Of a DNA stretch of 25,483 nt, positions 1-9,330 are shown piece after piece. The position numbers were made by a program, and so were the translations under genes. Numbering within the stretch: the stretch's first letter is position 1; the number at the start of each line of letters is the position of its first letter. The stretch comes from Larix sibirica. Lineage: Eukaryota > Streptophyta > Pinopsida > Pinales > Pinaceae. The stretch covers positions 66,269 to 91,751 of the forward strand of contig NWUY0300008899.1 of NCBI GenBank assembly GCA_004151065.3, in the 5' to 3' direction. The notes under the pieces are model-generated. The model searched no databases. It saw nothing but the letters and a program-made list of their open reading frames with translations, and had not been told where the DNA came from.

Positions 1-75
1 CTCATGCTATGTTTTGGATCTATTGAGGATGCCTGTGGTGAGATGCATTCTTTATGTTGATGATGCCTTACTGCA
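1..75 (+). other. Possible copia reverse-transcriptase scrap at window edge
   Basis: One forward frame reads MPVVRCILYVDDAL at about 28-69. It contains YVDD, the form of the catalytic reverse-transcriptase box used by copia-type elements, preceded by hydrophobic residues as expected. Nothing further along the frame matches the family, and a stop follows soon after. The piece is very short, so chance similarity is quite possible. It lies just outside the 7.27 kb repeat, which begins at 61. Confidence 0.2.
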
Positions 76-1194
76 AGAATCGTTGAAATGTCGCATGTGT
101 GGAAGATTTAGGCGTTAACACGACTCTCTTCTAAGGATGTAGATTTCAAAATGCAAATGCCATGGATGCAAATGAATGTGAATGATAGTGTAAAATCTGC
201 AACTGTGAATTAAGCATTAGTGGGCAAGCAGTTGTATGCAAAAAAAATGCATAACAAAATAAAAATGGGGGCTTGACAATTTAAGGACAAAATGTAAGGA
301 GAGAGAATCATGCAGTTCAATCCCATTGTCACGATAAACTACAACGACTCCCAAACCAATGAGAAAACTCAGCATGGGAACCAAGTGACAACAAGGTACT
401 AACCAAGTAACCTATGATCAGTAGAATCTACCACCATTATCACGACATCTAAACTAAATAGAATTGGCTAAGTGCCATTTCATGGGGTGGATCCTAAGGA
501 AAAAATGACAAAGGTTGATAATGGCCAATGAAATGGTAGAGGTATACCTATGCATGTATGCCAGACAGAGTATGAATACCTCAAGATCCAAGTGGAGAAT
601 TGACATAAAATGCCAATAAAAGATGTCAAAATTCTCCTTCAACTCCAAGAAGTCATAAAAACACTTCGAAGAGCTCATATGACTAAACAATCCTCAAAAA
701 CCACATAACATAAAATTAAATAAGCACATTATAAAGTTATAAATGGGAAAAATATAATATAAAAAAGTGAAAAATAGTTAATTTTTACCATTCCGAATCA
801 GTTTCTACCACAAACTTTACCAACAAACACATTCACCTCAAACTTTCAATTACAGAATATGGGAGAATTGACCATCAAAATTCTCTTCTATTAGATCTAA
901 GTAATCTCTCTCCTTCTCTTTCATTTTCAAATTTGGTCAAAAATTCACTAAAGGGAGACCTTGAAAAGTCCCCCATATGTGTCCCCGCGCTTTCTTTACT
1001 CACGGGACATGGGGGAGCAACTCTCCCCATGCCTTCCTAAGAGAAAAGGCATGCATCCCTACACTTGTAAAAAAGGAGAAGCATGGGGGGTGTTGTACAA
1101 CATCAAAAATAAGATATTGTACATTACAAAATTTATTTTTAAACTACAAGGGATCTTCCATCGTGATAATGTGGAGGGAAAGAGAACATGAATA
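62..1194 (-). other. Ty3 3'-end region, probable 3' LTR, boundaries unresolved
   Basis: No coding sequence is convincing here; the short open frames lack recognisable motifs. Position at the 3' end of the minus-strand Ty3 element, beyond its last coding domain, suggests 3' untranslated sequence plus a 3' LTR. I could not find matching LTR ends, and similarity to the region right of 16 kb is too weak to pair by eye. From 960 to 1060 there are several CATGGGG/CCCCATG blocks that can form hairpins. Confidence 0.35.
1028..1053. repeat. Hairpin CATGCCTT / AAGGCATG
   Basis: An 8-base perfect stem flanks a 10-base loop. Just upstream CATGGGGGAG faces CTCTCCCCATG, a second near-perfect inverted repeat. 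Similar hairpins occur at 17318-17353 and 18429-18451, and in copy 2 at 8299-8324. Confidence 0.6.
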
Positions 1195-1885
1195 AGTTGA
1201 CAGGATTACCTTAGATAAACCCAAAGCTATTGATGCACTTCAAAATTGTGACCTCTTGAAATTCTTCTGGTGTTCTAATATCCGAACACAAAACAACTAC
1301 TTTAATTGTTGATTAGGTATTTAGATCCAGACTAATATGCCTTTGCGATTGATGATGGCAACTTGAAGATTTATGTTGAGGACATCTACTTCCTCACAGG
1401 ATTATCCCGTTGCACAATGATGAAAATCCTAAAAAGAGGAGGATGAGCGGGCATAACTCTTCCCTTCCAAGAGTATATTGATGGTTATTGCACCCCTTAT
1501 ACATAAAAAGTCAGCTCTCAAGTCCTCATTGAGAAGATAGTAGATCTTAGCCTCAATATCATTTGATTAACCATTACTTGGATGGTGGGATCGACCTCAC
1601 AACATCACACTTACTGATCCCATATGTACTATGCAGTATAGTGCTTTAGGAAACTGGGGCCAACCAAGAGAGGGAGCTAAGGCAAAGAGAGTGCTTTGCG
1701 CCATCCATAGGAACCTGGAGGGTATGAACCACATGTTATTCATGTCACGGGTCAAGGACCTGCCTAAGCACCTTCAAAGGCAGGTGTTGGGAGCACCAAA
1801 ACCTTGGGTTCAACTCTTCTTGTGGCTTTCCTCTATTATAATATTCTACCATGATGTGCATGCTAGACCTAGGGTTGAGGCATAG
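1195..1885 (+). pseudogene. Decayed plant-mobile-domain-like gene, antisense to the Ty3 element
   Basis: The forward strand reads as a decayed protein of about 230 residues spread over at least two frames with several stops. From about 1327 the frame gives DPD, then at 1351 DDGNLKIYVEDIYFLTGLSR. The core, a short hydrophobic strand followed by [IV]-x-[LV]-E-D-[IV]-x-F-L-T-G-L, resembles the signature of the plant mobile domain family (PF10536), found in MAIN/MAIL proteins and in some plant retroelements. After a stop-bearing middle part, the frame 1631-1885 ends in HARPRVEA, like the arginine-proline ends I associate with this group. The gene runs opposite to the Ty3 coding domains and converges with the RNase H unit. 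Antisense ORFs between pol and 3' LTR are known in Tat-lineage elements such as Grande. The family call is from motif memory, not a search; an unrelated plant gene fragment is possible. Confidence 0.5.
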
Positions 1886-2059
1886 CTTTGTACATCCATT
1901 TTGTTTTGATATGCCTATATCAGATCATTAAGGGATCTGGAGTCCAATTTTGTATATGGATTTACCCATTTTGGACATGATGTAAACTTTTTATTATTAT
2001 ATATACATATGGTTTCTTGAATCTACTTATGGAAAAACAAATGATGTGTTTGATTTTCA

Positions 2060-2572
2060 TGTTATGAGTTACTTTTTAATGGAACAAATACCAATCCAAT
2101 ACATTATTTGATAATGCATAGGTTAGATCATTAAAACTTCTTGGAATATGAATATATGTGATTAATTCAAACTTCATTTAATAGGTCTCACCCATAATTA
2201 CTTTGGTAGAAGCATGGGATCGCATATATTATAGACGACATTTAGTTGTGACACTGCCAACTATGAGTCCAGGTGAACTACCAAGTGTCAAATTCCAAGT
2301 GAAATGGATTATGACGGTAGCTCAATAACTACTCTATATTCAATGATGTTATTGGTTTCCCAGTCAATACAAACCACACCCGAGCTCAAAAGTTGACATG
2401 TGGGAGAATAAATCACCCAAGCTATGGAAGTAACATTCCAAGTGTGACAGTTGGTGCCATCTCCAAATCCCACATACATAGGTGTATCCAATGACATCTT
2501 CCAATCAAGCATGAAGCATGATAAGCAAATAAAAAAACAAATAATACAAATAAAAAGAAAGCAACTAAACAA
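2060..2572 (-). pseudogene. RNase H domain downstream of Ty3 integrase
   Basis: A complete but decayed RNase H fold starts shortly after the integrase stop. The first part contains MYVGFGDGTN with the first catalytic Asp, then AWVIYSPTCQLLSSG, then NNIIEYRVVIEL with the catalytic Glu. The same frame continues through stops near 2308 to LVVHLDS, which carries the third acidic residue. After a one-base frame change, IHIPRSFNDLTYALSN and VLDWYL end the domain; the usual final Asp in LTDAL is Tyr. The hydrophobic start (residues 1-20) is AT-rich spacer read as protein and is unlikely to be a real membrane segment. The sequence resembles the extra, archaeal-like RNase H type of plant Tat elements more than the standard Ty3 RNase H. 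In Tat that domain usually precedes integrase, so its place here is unusual. It would remove RNA from RNA:DNA hybrids during reverse transcription. Confidence 0.75.
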
Positions 2573-2615
2573 CCTATAAACAACATGTACAGGGCTATTG
2601 CTTAGTCATTATCGA

Positions 2616-3893
2616 CTAGGTGTAATACTTATTTAAATAGATCCCATTTTGGGGCTCACTTAGGACATTCTCCTCACAATACACCAACTCATAGGCTCCT
2701 TTGTTGATAATCTAGCATGCCTCGCTAGGTAAGGACCGTGCTACATGGGATTATCCTTACATGTACCCAACTTATCCTTATCCTAGTCATAAACCAAGAC
2801 TAGGTATTCTTCAAAGAAGACTTTGGGTCAAATATATTTGTCATATTGAAGATCGACATGCTTCTTATGTGCCTTCTTCATTGTTGTTGCATCTCTGTGA
2901 TGCTCATCAAGTTGTTATGGGCAAATGAGACATTCTTCTTTGATGATCATGTTAGCTAGGAGTTCTATAGCTATCTTTAATGATGGGATTTCACATTCAA
3001 TCGGTAAAATGGCTTCACGCCATGAAGCAACTAGAAAGGAATAAAATCAATAATAGTCTTGACTGAGGTACAATAGCCTCATAGAGATAGAAAGAGTATT
3101 AAATGCCAATTATTTTTACTCATATTAATTTTCCTCTAGAGAATGGTTTTAAAATTCTTATTCACAACTTCTACTTGTTCGTTCCCCTGAGGATAGTAAG
3201 GTGATGAGTGTTCTCGATGAAAACATAACTTGGTGGCTAATTTTGTCATCGTCTTATTTTGAAAATAAGTGCCATGATCAATGATAATCTCTTTGGGAAC
3301 ACCAAACCTATCAATGACAAGAATGAATAAGGATATCATTGTTGCTTCACCATTGTTCATGAAGGAAAGCATAGCTTCACCCCACTAAGTGAAGTAATCA
3401 ATGGCTACAATGATATATGTGTGGCCTTACATCGAAGTTGGGTTACAGGTTGTGAAATCCACCCCCAACTTGACGAAGAGGCCAATTGTGACCACATGAT
3501 ATAATTGATTTGAGTGTACACAGATATTTTTCATTTAAATTTGGCATGTATGACATTTATTGATTGCTTTGACACAATCTATGAATATGGATGGCTAAAA
3601 ATATCCAACACATCAACTTTTCCACACAGTAGCGAACCCAGATAAATGATCGCCACAATCTCCACCATGGAAATTATTCATAACCTTCTCCACCTCCTCA
3701 CAAGTCAGACATCGATGCAAAATTAAATCAACCACACAATGATACAAAGTGTTGTTGATAACAAGGTAGCTCTTTGTGTGGTGACAAATACGTCGTTGTT
3801 CATCATGAGAAAAGTGAGAGGGGAACCTTTGGGTTTGGAAAGGATATCTCCATACCAAGGGAGGCACTGTTGATTATTGTCCACAATTTTTTA
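2616..3893 (-). pseudogene. Ty3/gypsy integrase, decayed
   Basis: Reading leftwards, the fragment opens with the pre-integrase linker (LPWYGDIL). The HHCC zinc-binding domain follows in ORF 3867-3613 (NTLYHCVVD, FHGGDCGDH) and in the next frame CHTCQ near 3550. The catalytic core then shows GVDFTTCNP (first Asp), TYIIVAIDYFT, and in 3372-3136 FGVPKEIIIDHGTYF (second Asp) and YYPQGNEQVE (Glu). Asp and Glu are separated by exactly 35 residues, the D,D-35-E spacing. The C-terminal part includes REAILPIECEIPSLKIAIEL near 2960-3020 and KGAYELV, NGIYLNKYYT before the TAG at 2616-2618. Many stops and frame changes make it inactive. It would have inserted the element's cDNA into the chromosome. The upstream protease, reverse transcriptase and standard RNase H are missing. 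Confidence 0.88.
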
Positions 3894-3904
3894 TATTAAC
3901 TATA

Positions 3905-5279
3905 TGTTAGATTGATCAAAACCACCTATGGCTAAGAACAATGCCTTATGTTGCACAGGGAAACTTTGAAAAAACTCTAAATTTGACATGGCACGCAAAG
4001 ACAAGGCTAAATCCTCAATAAGACTATAATTTTGAGCAACTCCAGCATTAGGATTATGAATGGATCTTCATAATACACCCTTGGGAGAGTGATCCATTGC
4101 ATCAACAATCATTTTTTCTATTTGAATATAAGGCAATGGTTGTGACGTAGATGGTACTTTATCCTTAGAACTAGAGTCAAAGGAATCATAATTGTGCACT
4201 CTAGTCTAGATGTTTAACATCCACTCACGAATTTAAACCTTGGTATTTGATGGATTTCCCCCTCGAGGAGATGTACCTTGATTTCCCCCTTGCATAGGTG
4301 CAAGGCTATTTGGGATACCATCAATTAATTTTTGGTCCCACGGAGGGAATGGAATCATTAGAACAATGAGTTGCTAAGGTGTTTCTTGTTGAGCCAACAA
4401 GCATTGAGTTTCCTCCATTTCAAGCTACTAATAAGTAAGGTGCTCATCCTAGCATAAATTCCAAGGAAACTTATCCTTCTTCTTCTCTTTTTTGCCCCCA
4501 CCAATGTTGTTATTATTATTGTTTATGGGCCCTTGCTTGGAATTTTTTTTCCCTCTGGTTTGTTGGTTCCCTTTTCGATCAAAGTTTTGAATTGAAAGGA
4601 CATTTGAGGTTTATTTCAAGAATGAGTTGCTAGCATTATTCTAAGCAAGAGTAATAGTGTTAGAATATATAGACATATGTCCCATCTTATACAACACTTG
4701 ACTTGTTGTGGAATTCTCAACGGAACCACTCACACCATCAATGTGTGGTCTTAGTTTTGGATTTGTCAGGTCTTTTTTGGCCCAAGGTGCATTTGGAAAT
4801 ATATTGTAGAGAACCTTCGATCGAGAATATACCAAATCTAACCAGTGGGCTTTCACAATGGCATGCGCTTTAGTGGTGACCCTTGATAGGACCATGTCCT
4901 TAGAAATATATGGCAGTAACGATTTCACAAACCAATCTACTAAAAATGCATAGGGGATTTGCACTTTTATCATGCAACGCCTCCTCCTCCATTCATGAAT
5001 GCAATCCTAAATGTGAGTGGTGGTGTCTTGTCAAAATGACGTTAAGAATTTAGTCCTCGTCTCATACCGAACTAGAAGTTGGAAATGTGTTAAAAATGTC
5101 ATAACTATGGATGAAAAATCATTGTAAAATGAGCTCGTGAGTTCGAAATATCACTTCGCGATAGCCTCGATCAAGGTTCATTGGAAGAGTCTAAGTCTAA
5201 TACTGTCGTCCATCAATGAGTTAAAGGAACATCATCACTTGAATAGTGGTATCTTCTCCAACTCTCCCTTCGAATAGAA
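3905..5279 (-). pseudogene. Ty3/gypsy gag C-terminal part plus start of protease region
   Basis: The minus frame 4973-4641 (110 residues, IPYAFLVDWFVKSLLPYISK, then SRSKVLYNIFPNAPW) matches the late capsid part of plant Ty3 gag. Upstream, 5279-4980 contains MMFPLTL, FLTHFQLLVRYETRTKFLTS and HEWRRRR, typical mid-capsid motifs, with stops. Downstream comes a basic, Asn/Gly/Lys-rich stretch at about 4480-4570, then KFPWNLC with only part of a zinc-knuckle. The region 3931-4094 gives HSPKGVL, SIHNPNAGVAQNYSLIEDLA and LEFFQSFPVQHKALFLAIGG, which precede the protease in this group. The reading then jumps straight to the integrase linker, so protease, reverse transcriptase and RNase H are deleted at about 3880-3905. 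The 5' end is cut at 5279 by the copia LTR. Gag would form the particle core. Confidence 0.75.
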
Positions 5280-5547
5280 TGTGATGTGATGCTTATGTGG
5301 GGATGCTCAAGCCTGTAAGAGTGAAATTTCTTGAAGAACAAGAAAATCAATCCTTTCGTGGATGTTTCCCCATTGGGGTTTTACCATGTAAAATCAGTCC
5401 TCTCCTCTCTCTTTCCTTTCTGGCATTATTTTATTCATTATTTGATCATGTGTTGATAAGAGATTAGGCTAGCAAGATTTTGGTTATTGATTTACACGAT
5501 AGTAATCTTTTTTTATATGTTAATGCATATTTCTCAATAATCTAACA
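5280..5547 (+). mobile_element. Copia LTR end (5' LTR, left part missing), copy 1
   Basis: This 268-base segment aligns with 15135-15405, the right part of the 3' LTR, through shared stretches such as GTGATGCTTATGTGGGGATG and TTTCTCAATAATCTAA. It ends TCTAACA directly before a tRNA-type primer site, so it is the end of the 5' LTR. The first ~386 bases of the LTR are absent, and Ty3 gag begins at once on the left, so a deletion removed the LTR start and part of gag. Alternatively the LTR is only ~270 bases, starting TGTG, but no polypurine tract supports that. Confidence 0.75.
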
Positions 5548-5562
5548 TGGTATTAGAGTTGG
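5548..5562 (+). promoter_or_regulatory. Primer binding site, tRNA-iMet type, copy 1
   Basis: TGGTATTAGAGTTGG directly follows the LTR end. The standard copia site, complementary to the 3' end of initiator methionine tRNA, begins TGGTATCAGAGC. One base differs in the first eleven. It would prime minus-strand cDNA synthesis. Confidence 0.8.
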
Positions 5563-6170
5563 TTATTGAGCTCTACCTCCTTTAGTAAATTTTAGTTAAA
5601 AAAACAAGTTCAAGCATCAAATTTCTTCATTGTTTTTATGAGGCCCTCCTTCTCTTGTAGATCTACCATAATATATGGACAATTATTGAGATTTTACACT
5701 AAATCTAGACATTATTCTACATCTATTATTTTTTTTAAACCATAACCTCACCGTTATTTAAAAAAAAAAAGAAGATTTTTTTAGTTTTTACTTGATATTT
5801 CATTAGATCTAAAGTAGAAATCCATAGTATCTTATCTCCATCCAACCAGCTTTGGCATCCACAAGTTTCCAGTTATAGGCATTTACAATCGCACACGCAT
5901 GTTGCAATCTACAAAAGTGCGTATACACACACTTTTCCTTATCGACATGCACATACACACGTGCCTTCACCTACAAGAAAGCGTGCATATCCCTTTTCAA
6001 AGTGAAATTTTGTTGTAAGTTTATTTTTTGTTGTTCTTTTGTTGAGGATTTGCTTGATTTGTTAGTAGGTGCTTCAAGGTTTCATCATTGGTGAGTATTT
6101 ATCTAAAAATTTTGTCATTAGCTTATTGTATTTATTGCATTATTTTTTTAGTTTTGTAGCTTTAATCATC
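5563..6170 (+). other. Copia leader, no gene seen
   Basis: Position between primer site and gag makes this the untranslated leader. It is AT-rich, with A and T runs near 5720-5780 and a CA-rich part at 5885-5965. I see no coding motif. Confidence 0.5.
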
Positions 6171-6311
6171 ATGTTTGTAGAGGCTATTTATGTTCCTGAG
6201 TTACTTGCCACTAACTTTATTGTATGGAAGATGATTGACATTTTCAGGAGCACAAATCTCTATCTTTTTTTCATGGTGACAACAAGAAACCAGCCGATGC
6301 CAAAGACTTAG
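6171..6311 (+). pseudogene. Copia gag N-terminal remnant, copy 1
   Basis: The frame starts at ATG 6171 and gives about 46 residues including VPELLATNFIVWKMIDIFRS and TNLYLFF. This matches the opening of copia gag, where a target phrase with NF-x-VWK is followed by a helix ending in the RS-x-NL pattern. The next frame continues with DLVVW, again as in gag, so a frameshift lies near 6290. The rest of gag, protease, integrase, reverse transcriptase and RNase H are absent, so this is a deletion derivative that could move only with help from another element. Confidence 0.6.
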
Positions 6312-6910
6312 TTGTTTGGTGACAATATTTTTCATCTATATACGATATCAGTTTTTTGCATCCATAGTTTTGCTCAATATTTATATGCTCTTGCTAACCC
6401 TTGTTTGTGTAAAAGCAATTTCATATTTCATTATCTTTCATGTTTCATGTCTTGATTTTTCTTTTTCATTATGGGCTTATCATGTTCATTTAAGCTTTAC
6501 TCTTGGAATTTCTTTCATGCATATTATCTCTCTACTTGCTTCACTTTCTCCATAGGGGTCTCTGTGAAGAGTTGTGGGATAACTTGGTTCTGCAAATTAT
6601 TCATGTTTTGAGTTCTTAGCATATTAATGGTCATTTGACATTAATTCTTGATAGTAGCAGGTGTCTTCTCCTAGCACTTTATTGAGGATATGATTGCAAT
6701 TCGTAATGGCTTCCTACATTGTTCCTCTCTACATCTTATCCTTGACAACAACAAAGTTTGAAACTATTTGCCACTTTATTCGAGATATTTGAAGTTATCA
6801 TTAAGTGGGAATGCATTGTAATAAAATACCATATAATGCCACCTTCTTCTAGTTAAAATGTATTGTAATGAAATGCCATATTCTTCCTGTAAATTCATGA
6901 TGATTGTCAG
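6312..6910 (+). other. Copia internal non-coding sequence, copy 1
   Basis: T-rich sequence without a recognisable domain; the open frame at 6316-6555 is hydrophobic only because the DNA is T-rich. It replaces the whole pol region. All but three of the differences I noticed between the two 7.27 kb copies lie at 6419-6487. Confidence 0.5.
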
Positions 6911-7318
6911 TGGGCCATATTTTTCAATGTATAGGCCATTTGGGATCTTGTATTCGTAAAGAGGTCTACTGCAAATTTCTTTCAGCTTGGTTGTGAAGAC
7001 TGTCTATTGGCCACATTCTCCAATGTATAGGTCACTAAGGTTCATGTATTCACAATGAGGATTATTGCAAATTTCTTGCATCTTTCAACTTGGATGTGAG
7101 GATTGTATGTTGGACCCATTTTCTTATCTATAGGTCATATGAGGTTCTTGTATTCACAATGAGGTCTACTGCAAAGTTCTTTCATCTTTCAACTTGGTTG
7201 TGATGATTGTTTGTTGAACACATTTCCCGTTGTATATCCTATCCACAGTATTTATACATAGCGTGAGGTGTACTACAGAGTTCTTTAATCTATTAGCTTG
7301 GTTCAGGTGCAATTTCAT
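6911..7318 (+). repeat. Four imperfect ~103 bp tandem repeats in copia 3' tail, copy 1
   Basis: Units start near 6912, 7008, 7111 and 7215 (spacing 96, 103, 104). Shared words are AATGTATAGG, TGTATTC, ACAATGAGGTCTACTGCAAA, ATCTTTCAACTTGG and GATTGT. The first unit lacks about seven bases of the CATCTTTCAACTTGG part; the fourth is the most diverged. They lie just before the polypurine tract, so they belong to the element's 3' untranslated part. Confidence 0.8.
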
Positions 7319-7330
7319 GATTAGTGAGAA

Positions 7331-7331
7331 N
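7331..7331. other. Single N at the junction of the 7.27 kb copies
   Basis: The unknown base falls exactly where copy 1 ends and copy 2 begins. An ambiguous base at that very point is best read as an assembly join. Confidence 0.95.
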
Positions 7332-8298
7332 TGATGCCTTACTGCAAGAATCGTCGAAATGTCGCATGTGTGGAAGATTTAGGCGTTAACACGACTCTCT
7401 TCTAAGGATGTAGATTTCAAAATGCAAATGCCATGGATGCAAATGAATGTGAATGATAGTGTAAAATCTGCAACTGTGAATTAAGCATTAGTGGGCAAGC
7501 AGTTGTATGCAAAAAAAATGCATAACAAAATAAAAATGGGGGCTTGACAATTTAAGGACAAAATGTAAGGAGAGAGAATCATGCAGTTCAATCCCATTGT
7601 CACGATAAACTACAACGACTCCCAAACCAATGAGAAAACTCAGCATGGGAACCAAGTGACAACAAGGTACTAACCAAGTAACCTATGATCAGTAGAATCT
7701 ACCACCATTATCACGACATCTAAACTAAATAGAATTGGCTAAGTGCCATTTCATGGGGTGGATCCTAAGGAAAAAATGACAAAGGTTGATAATGGCCAAT
7801 GAAATGGTAGAGGTATACCTATGCATGTATGCCAGACAGAGTATGAATACCTCAAGATCCAAGTGGAGAATTGACATAAAATGCCAATAAAAGATGTCAA
7901 AATTCTCCTTCAACTCCAAGAAGTCATAAAAACACTTCGAAGAGCTCATATGACTAAACAATCCTCAAAAACCACATAACATAAAATTAAATAAGCACAT
8001 TATAAAGTTATAAATGGGAAAAATATAATATAAAAAAGTGAAAAATAGTTAATTTTTACCATTCCGAATCAGTTTCTACCACAAACTTTACCAACAAACA
8101 CATTCACCTCAAACTTTCAATTACAGAATATGGGAGAATTGACCATCAAAATTCTCTTCTATTAGATCTAAGTAATCTCTCTCCTTCTCTTTCATTTTCA
8201 AATTTGGTCAAAAATTCACTAAAGGGAGACCTTGAAAAGTCCCCCATATGTGTCCCCGCGCTTTCTTTACTCACGGGACATGGGGGAGCAACTCTCCC

Positions 8299-8324
8299 CA
8301 TGCCTTCCTAAGAGAAAAGGCATG
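8299..8324. repeat. Hairpin CATGCCTT / AAGGCATG, copy 2
   Basis: Identical to the hairpin at 1028-1053, within the second 7.27 kb copy. Confidence 0.6.
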
Positions 8325-8465
8325 CATCCCTACACTTGTAAAAAAGGAGAAGCATGGGGGGTGTTGTACAACATCAAAAATAAGATATTGTACATTACAA
8401 AATTTATTTTTAAACTACAAGGGATCTTCCATCGTGATAATGTGGAGGGAAAGAGAACATGAATA

Positions 8466-9156
8466 AGTTGACAGGATTACCTTAGATAAACCCAAAGCTA
8501 TTGATGCACTTCAAAATTGTGACCTCTTGAAATTCTTCTGGTGTTCTAATATCCGAACACAAAACAACTACTTTAATTGTTGATTAGGTATTTAGATCCA
8601 GACTAATATGCCTTTGCGATTGATGATGGCAACTTGAAGATTTATGTTGAGGACATCTACTTCCTCACAGGATTATCCCGTTGCACAATGATGAAAATCC
8701 TAAAAAGAGGAGGATGAGCGGGCATAACTCTTCCCTTCCAAGAGTATATTGATGGTTATTGCACCCCTTATACATAAAAAGTCAGCTCTCAAGTCCTCAT
8801 TGAGAAGATAGTAGATCTTAGCCTCAATATCATTTGATTAACCATTACTTGGATGGTGGGATCGACCTCACAACATCACACTTACTGATCCCATATGTAC
8901 TATGCAGTATAGTGCTTTAGGAAACTGGGGCCAACCAAGAGAGGGAGCTAAGGCAAAGAGAGTGCTTTGCGCCATCCATAGGAACCTGGAGGGTATGAAC
9001 CACATGTTATTCATGTCACGGGTCAAGGACCTGCCTAAGCACCTTCAAAGGCAGGTGTTGGGAGCACCAAAACCTTGGGTTCAACTCTTCTTGTGGCTTT
9101 CCTCTATTATAATATTCTACCATGATGTGCATGCTAGACCTAGGGTTGAGGCATAG
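8466..9156 (+). pseudogene. Decayed plant-mobile-domain-like gene, copy 2
   Basis: Same as 1195-1885: the VEDIYFLTGLSR core, the same stops and the same final HARPRVEA. I see no repaired or additional lesions relative to copy 1. It is antisense to the Ty3 domains and convergent with the RNase H remnant at 9331-9843. Confidence 0.5.
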
Positions 9157-9330
9157 CTTTGTACATCCATTTTGTTTTGATATGCCTATATCAGATCATT
9201 AAGGGATCTGGAGTCCAATTTTGTATATGGATTTACCCATTTTGGACATGATGTAAACTTTTTATTATTATATATACATATGGTTTCTTGAATCTACTTA
9301 TGGAAAAACAAATGATGTGTTTGATTTTCA

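Larger units (their letters stand above)
61..7330 (+). repeat. 7.27 kb direct repeat, copy 1
   Basis: This segment recurs at 7332-14596 with a constant offset of 7271 bases. By eye I saw only about nine differences: 84, 6419, 6425, 6429-6431, 6487, 7182 and 7304. The copies part only at the right end, where TTAGTGAGAA here faces TTAGTACGAA. Copy 1 stops exactly at the N of 7331 and copy 2 starts on the next base. That layout fits two overlapping, unmerged contigs better than a biological tandem duplication. Confidence 0.97.

Noticed and set aside
454-690. Minus-strand open frame of 78 residues (and its copy at 7725-7961)
   Set aside because: Hydrophobic, aromatic-rich peptide from AT-rich DNA with no known motif; it lies in the untranslated or LTR part of the Ty3 element.
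961-1195. Two overlapping plus-strand frames (and copies at 8232-8466)
   Set aside because: They overlap each other in different frames over hairpin-rich sequence and contain no domain; presence in both repeat copies is not independent conservation.
2513-2572. Signal-peptide or membrane-like start of the RNase H frame, considered as an envelope-like segment
   Set aside because: It is the AT-rich spacer between integrase stop and RNase H; the recognisable domain starts only after it.
6316-6555. Hydrophobic plus-strand frame that looks like a membrane protein
   Set aside because: T-rich DNA reads as Phe, Leu and Ile in any frame; the position inside the copia remnant and the lack of motifs argue against a gene.
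6911-7318. CRISPR-like array
   Set aside because: Repeats are imperfect, ~103 bp and directly adjoining without unique spacers, in a plant retroelement tail.
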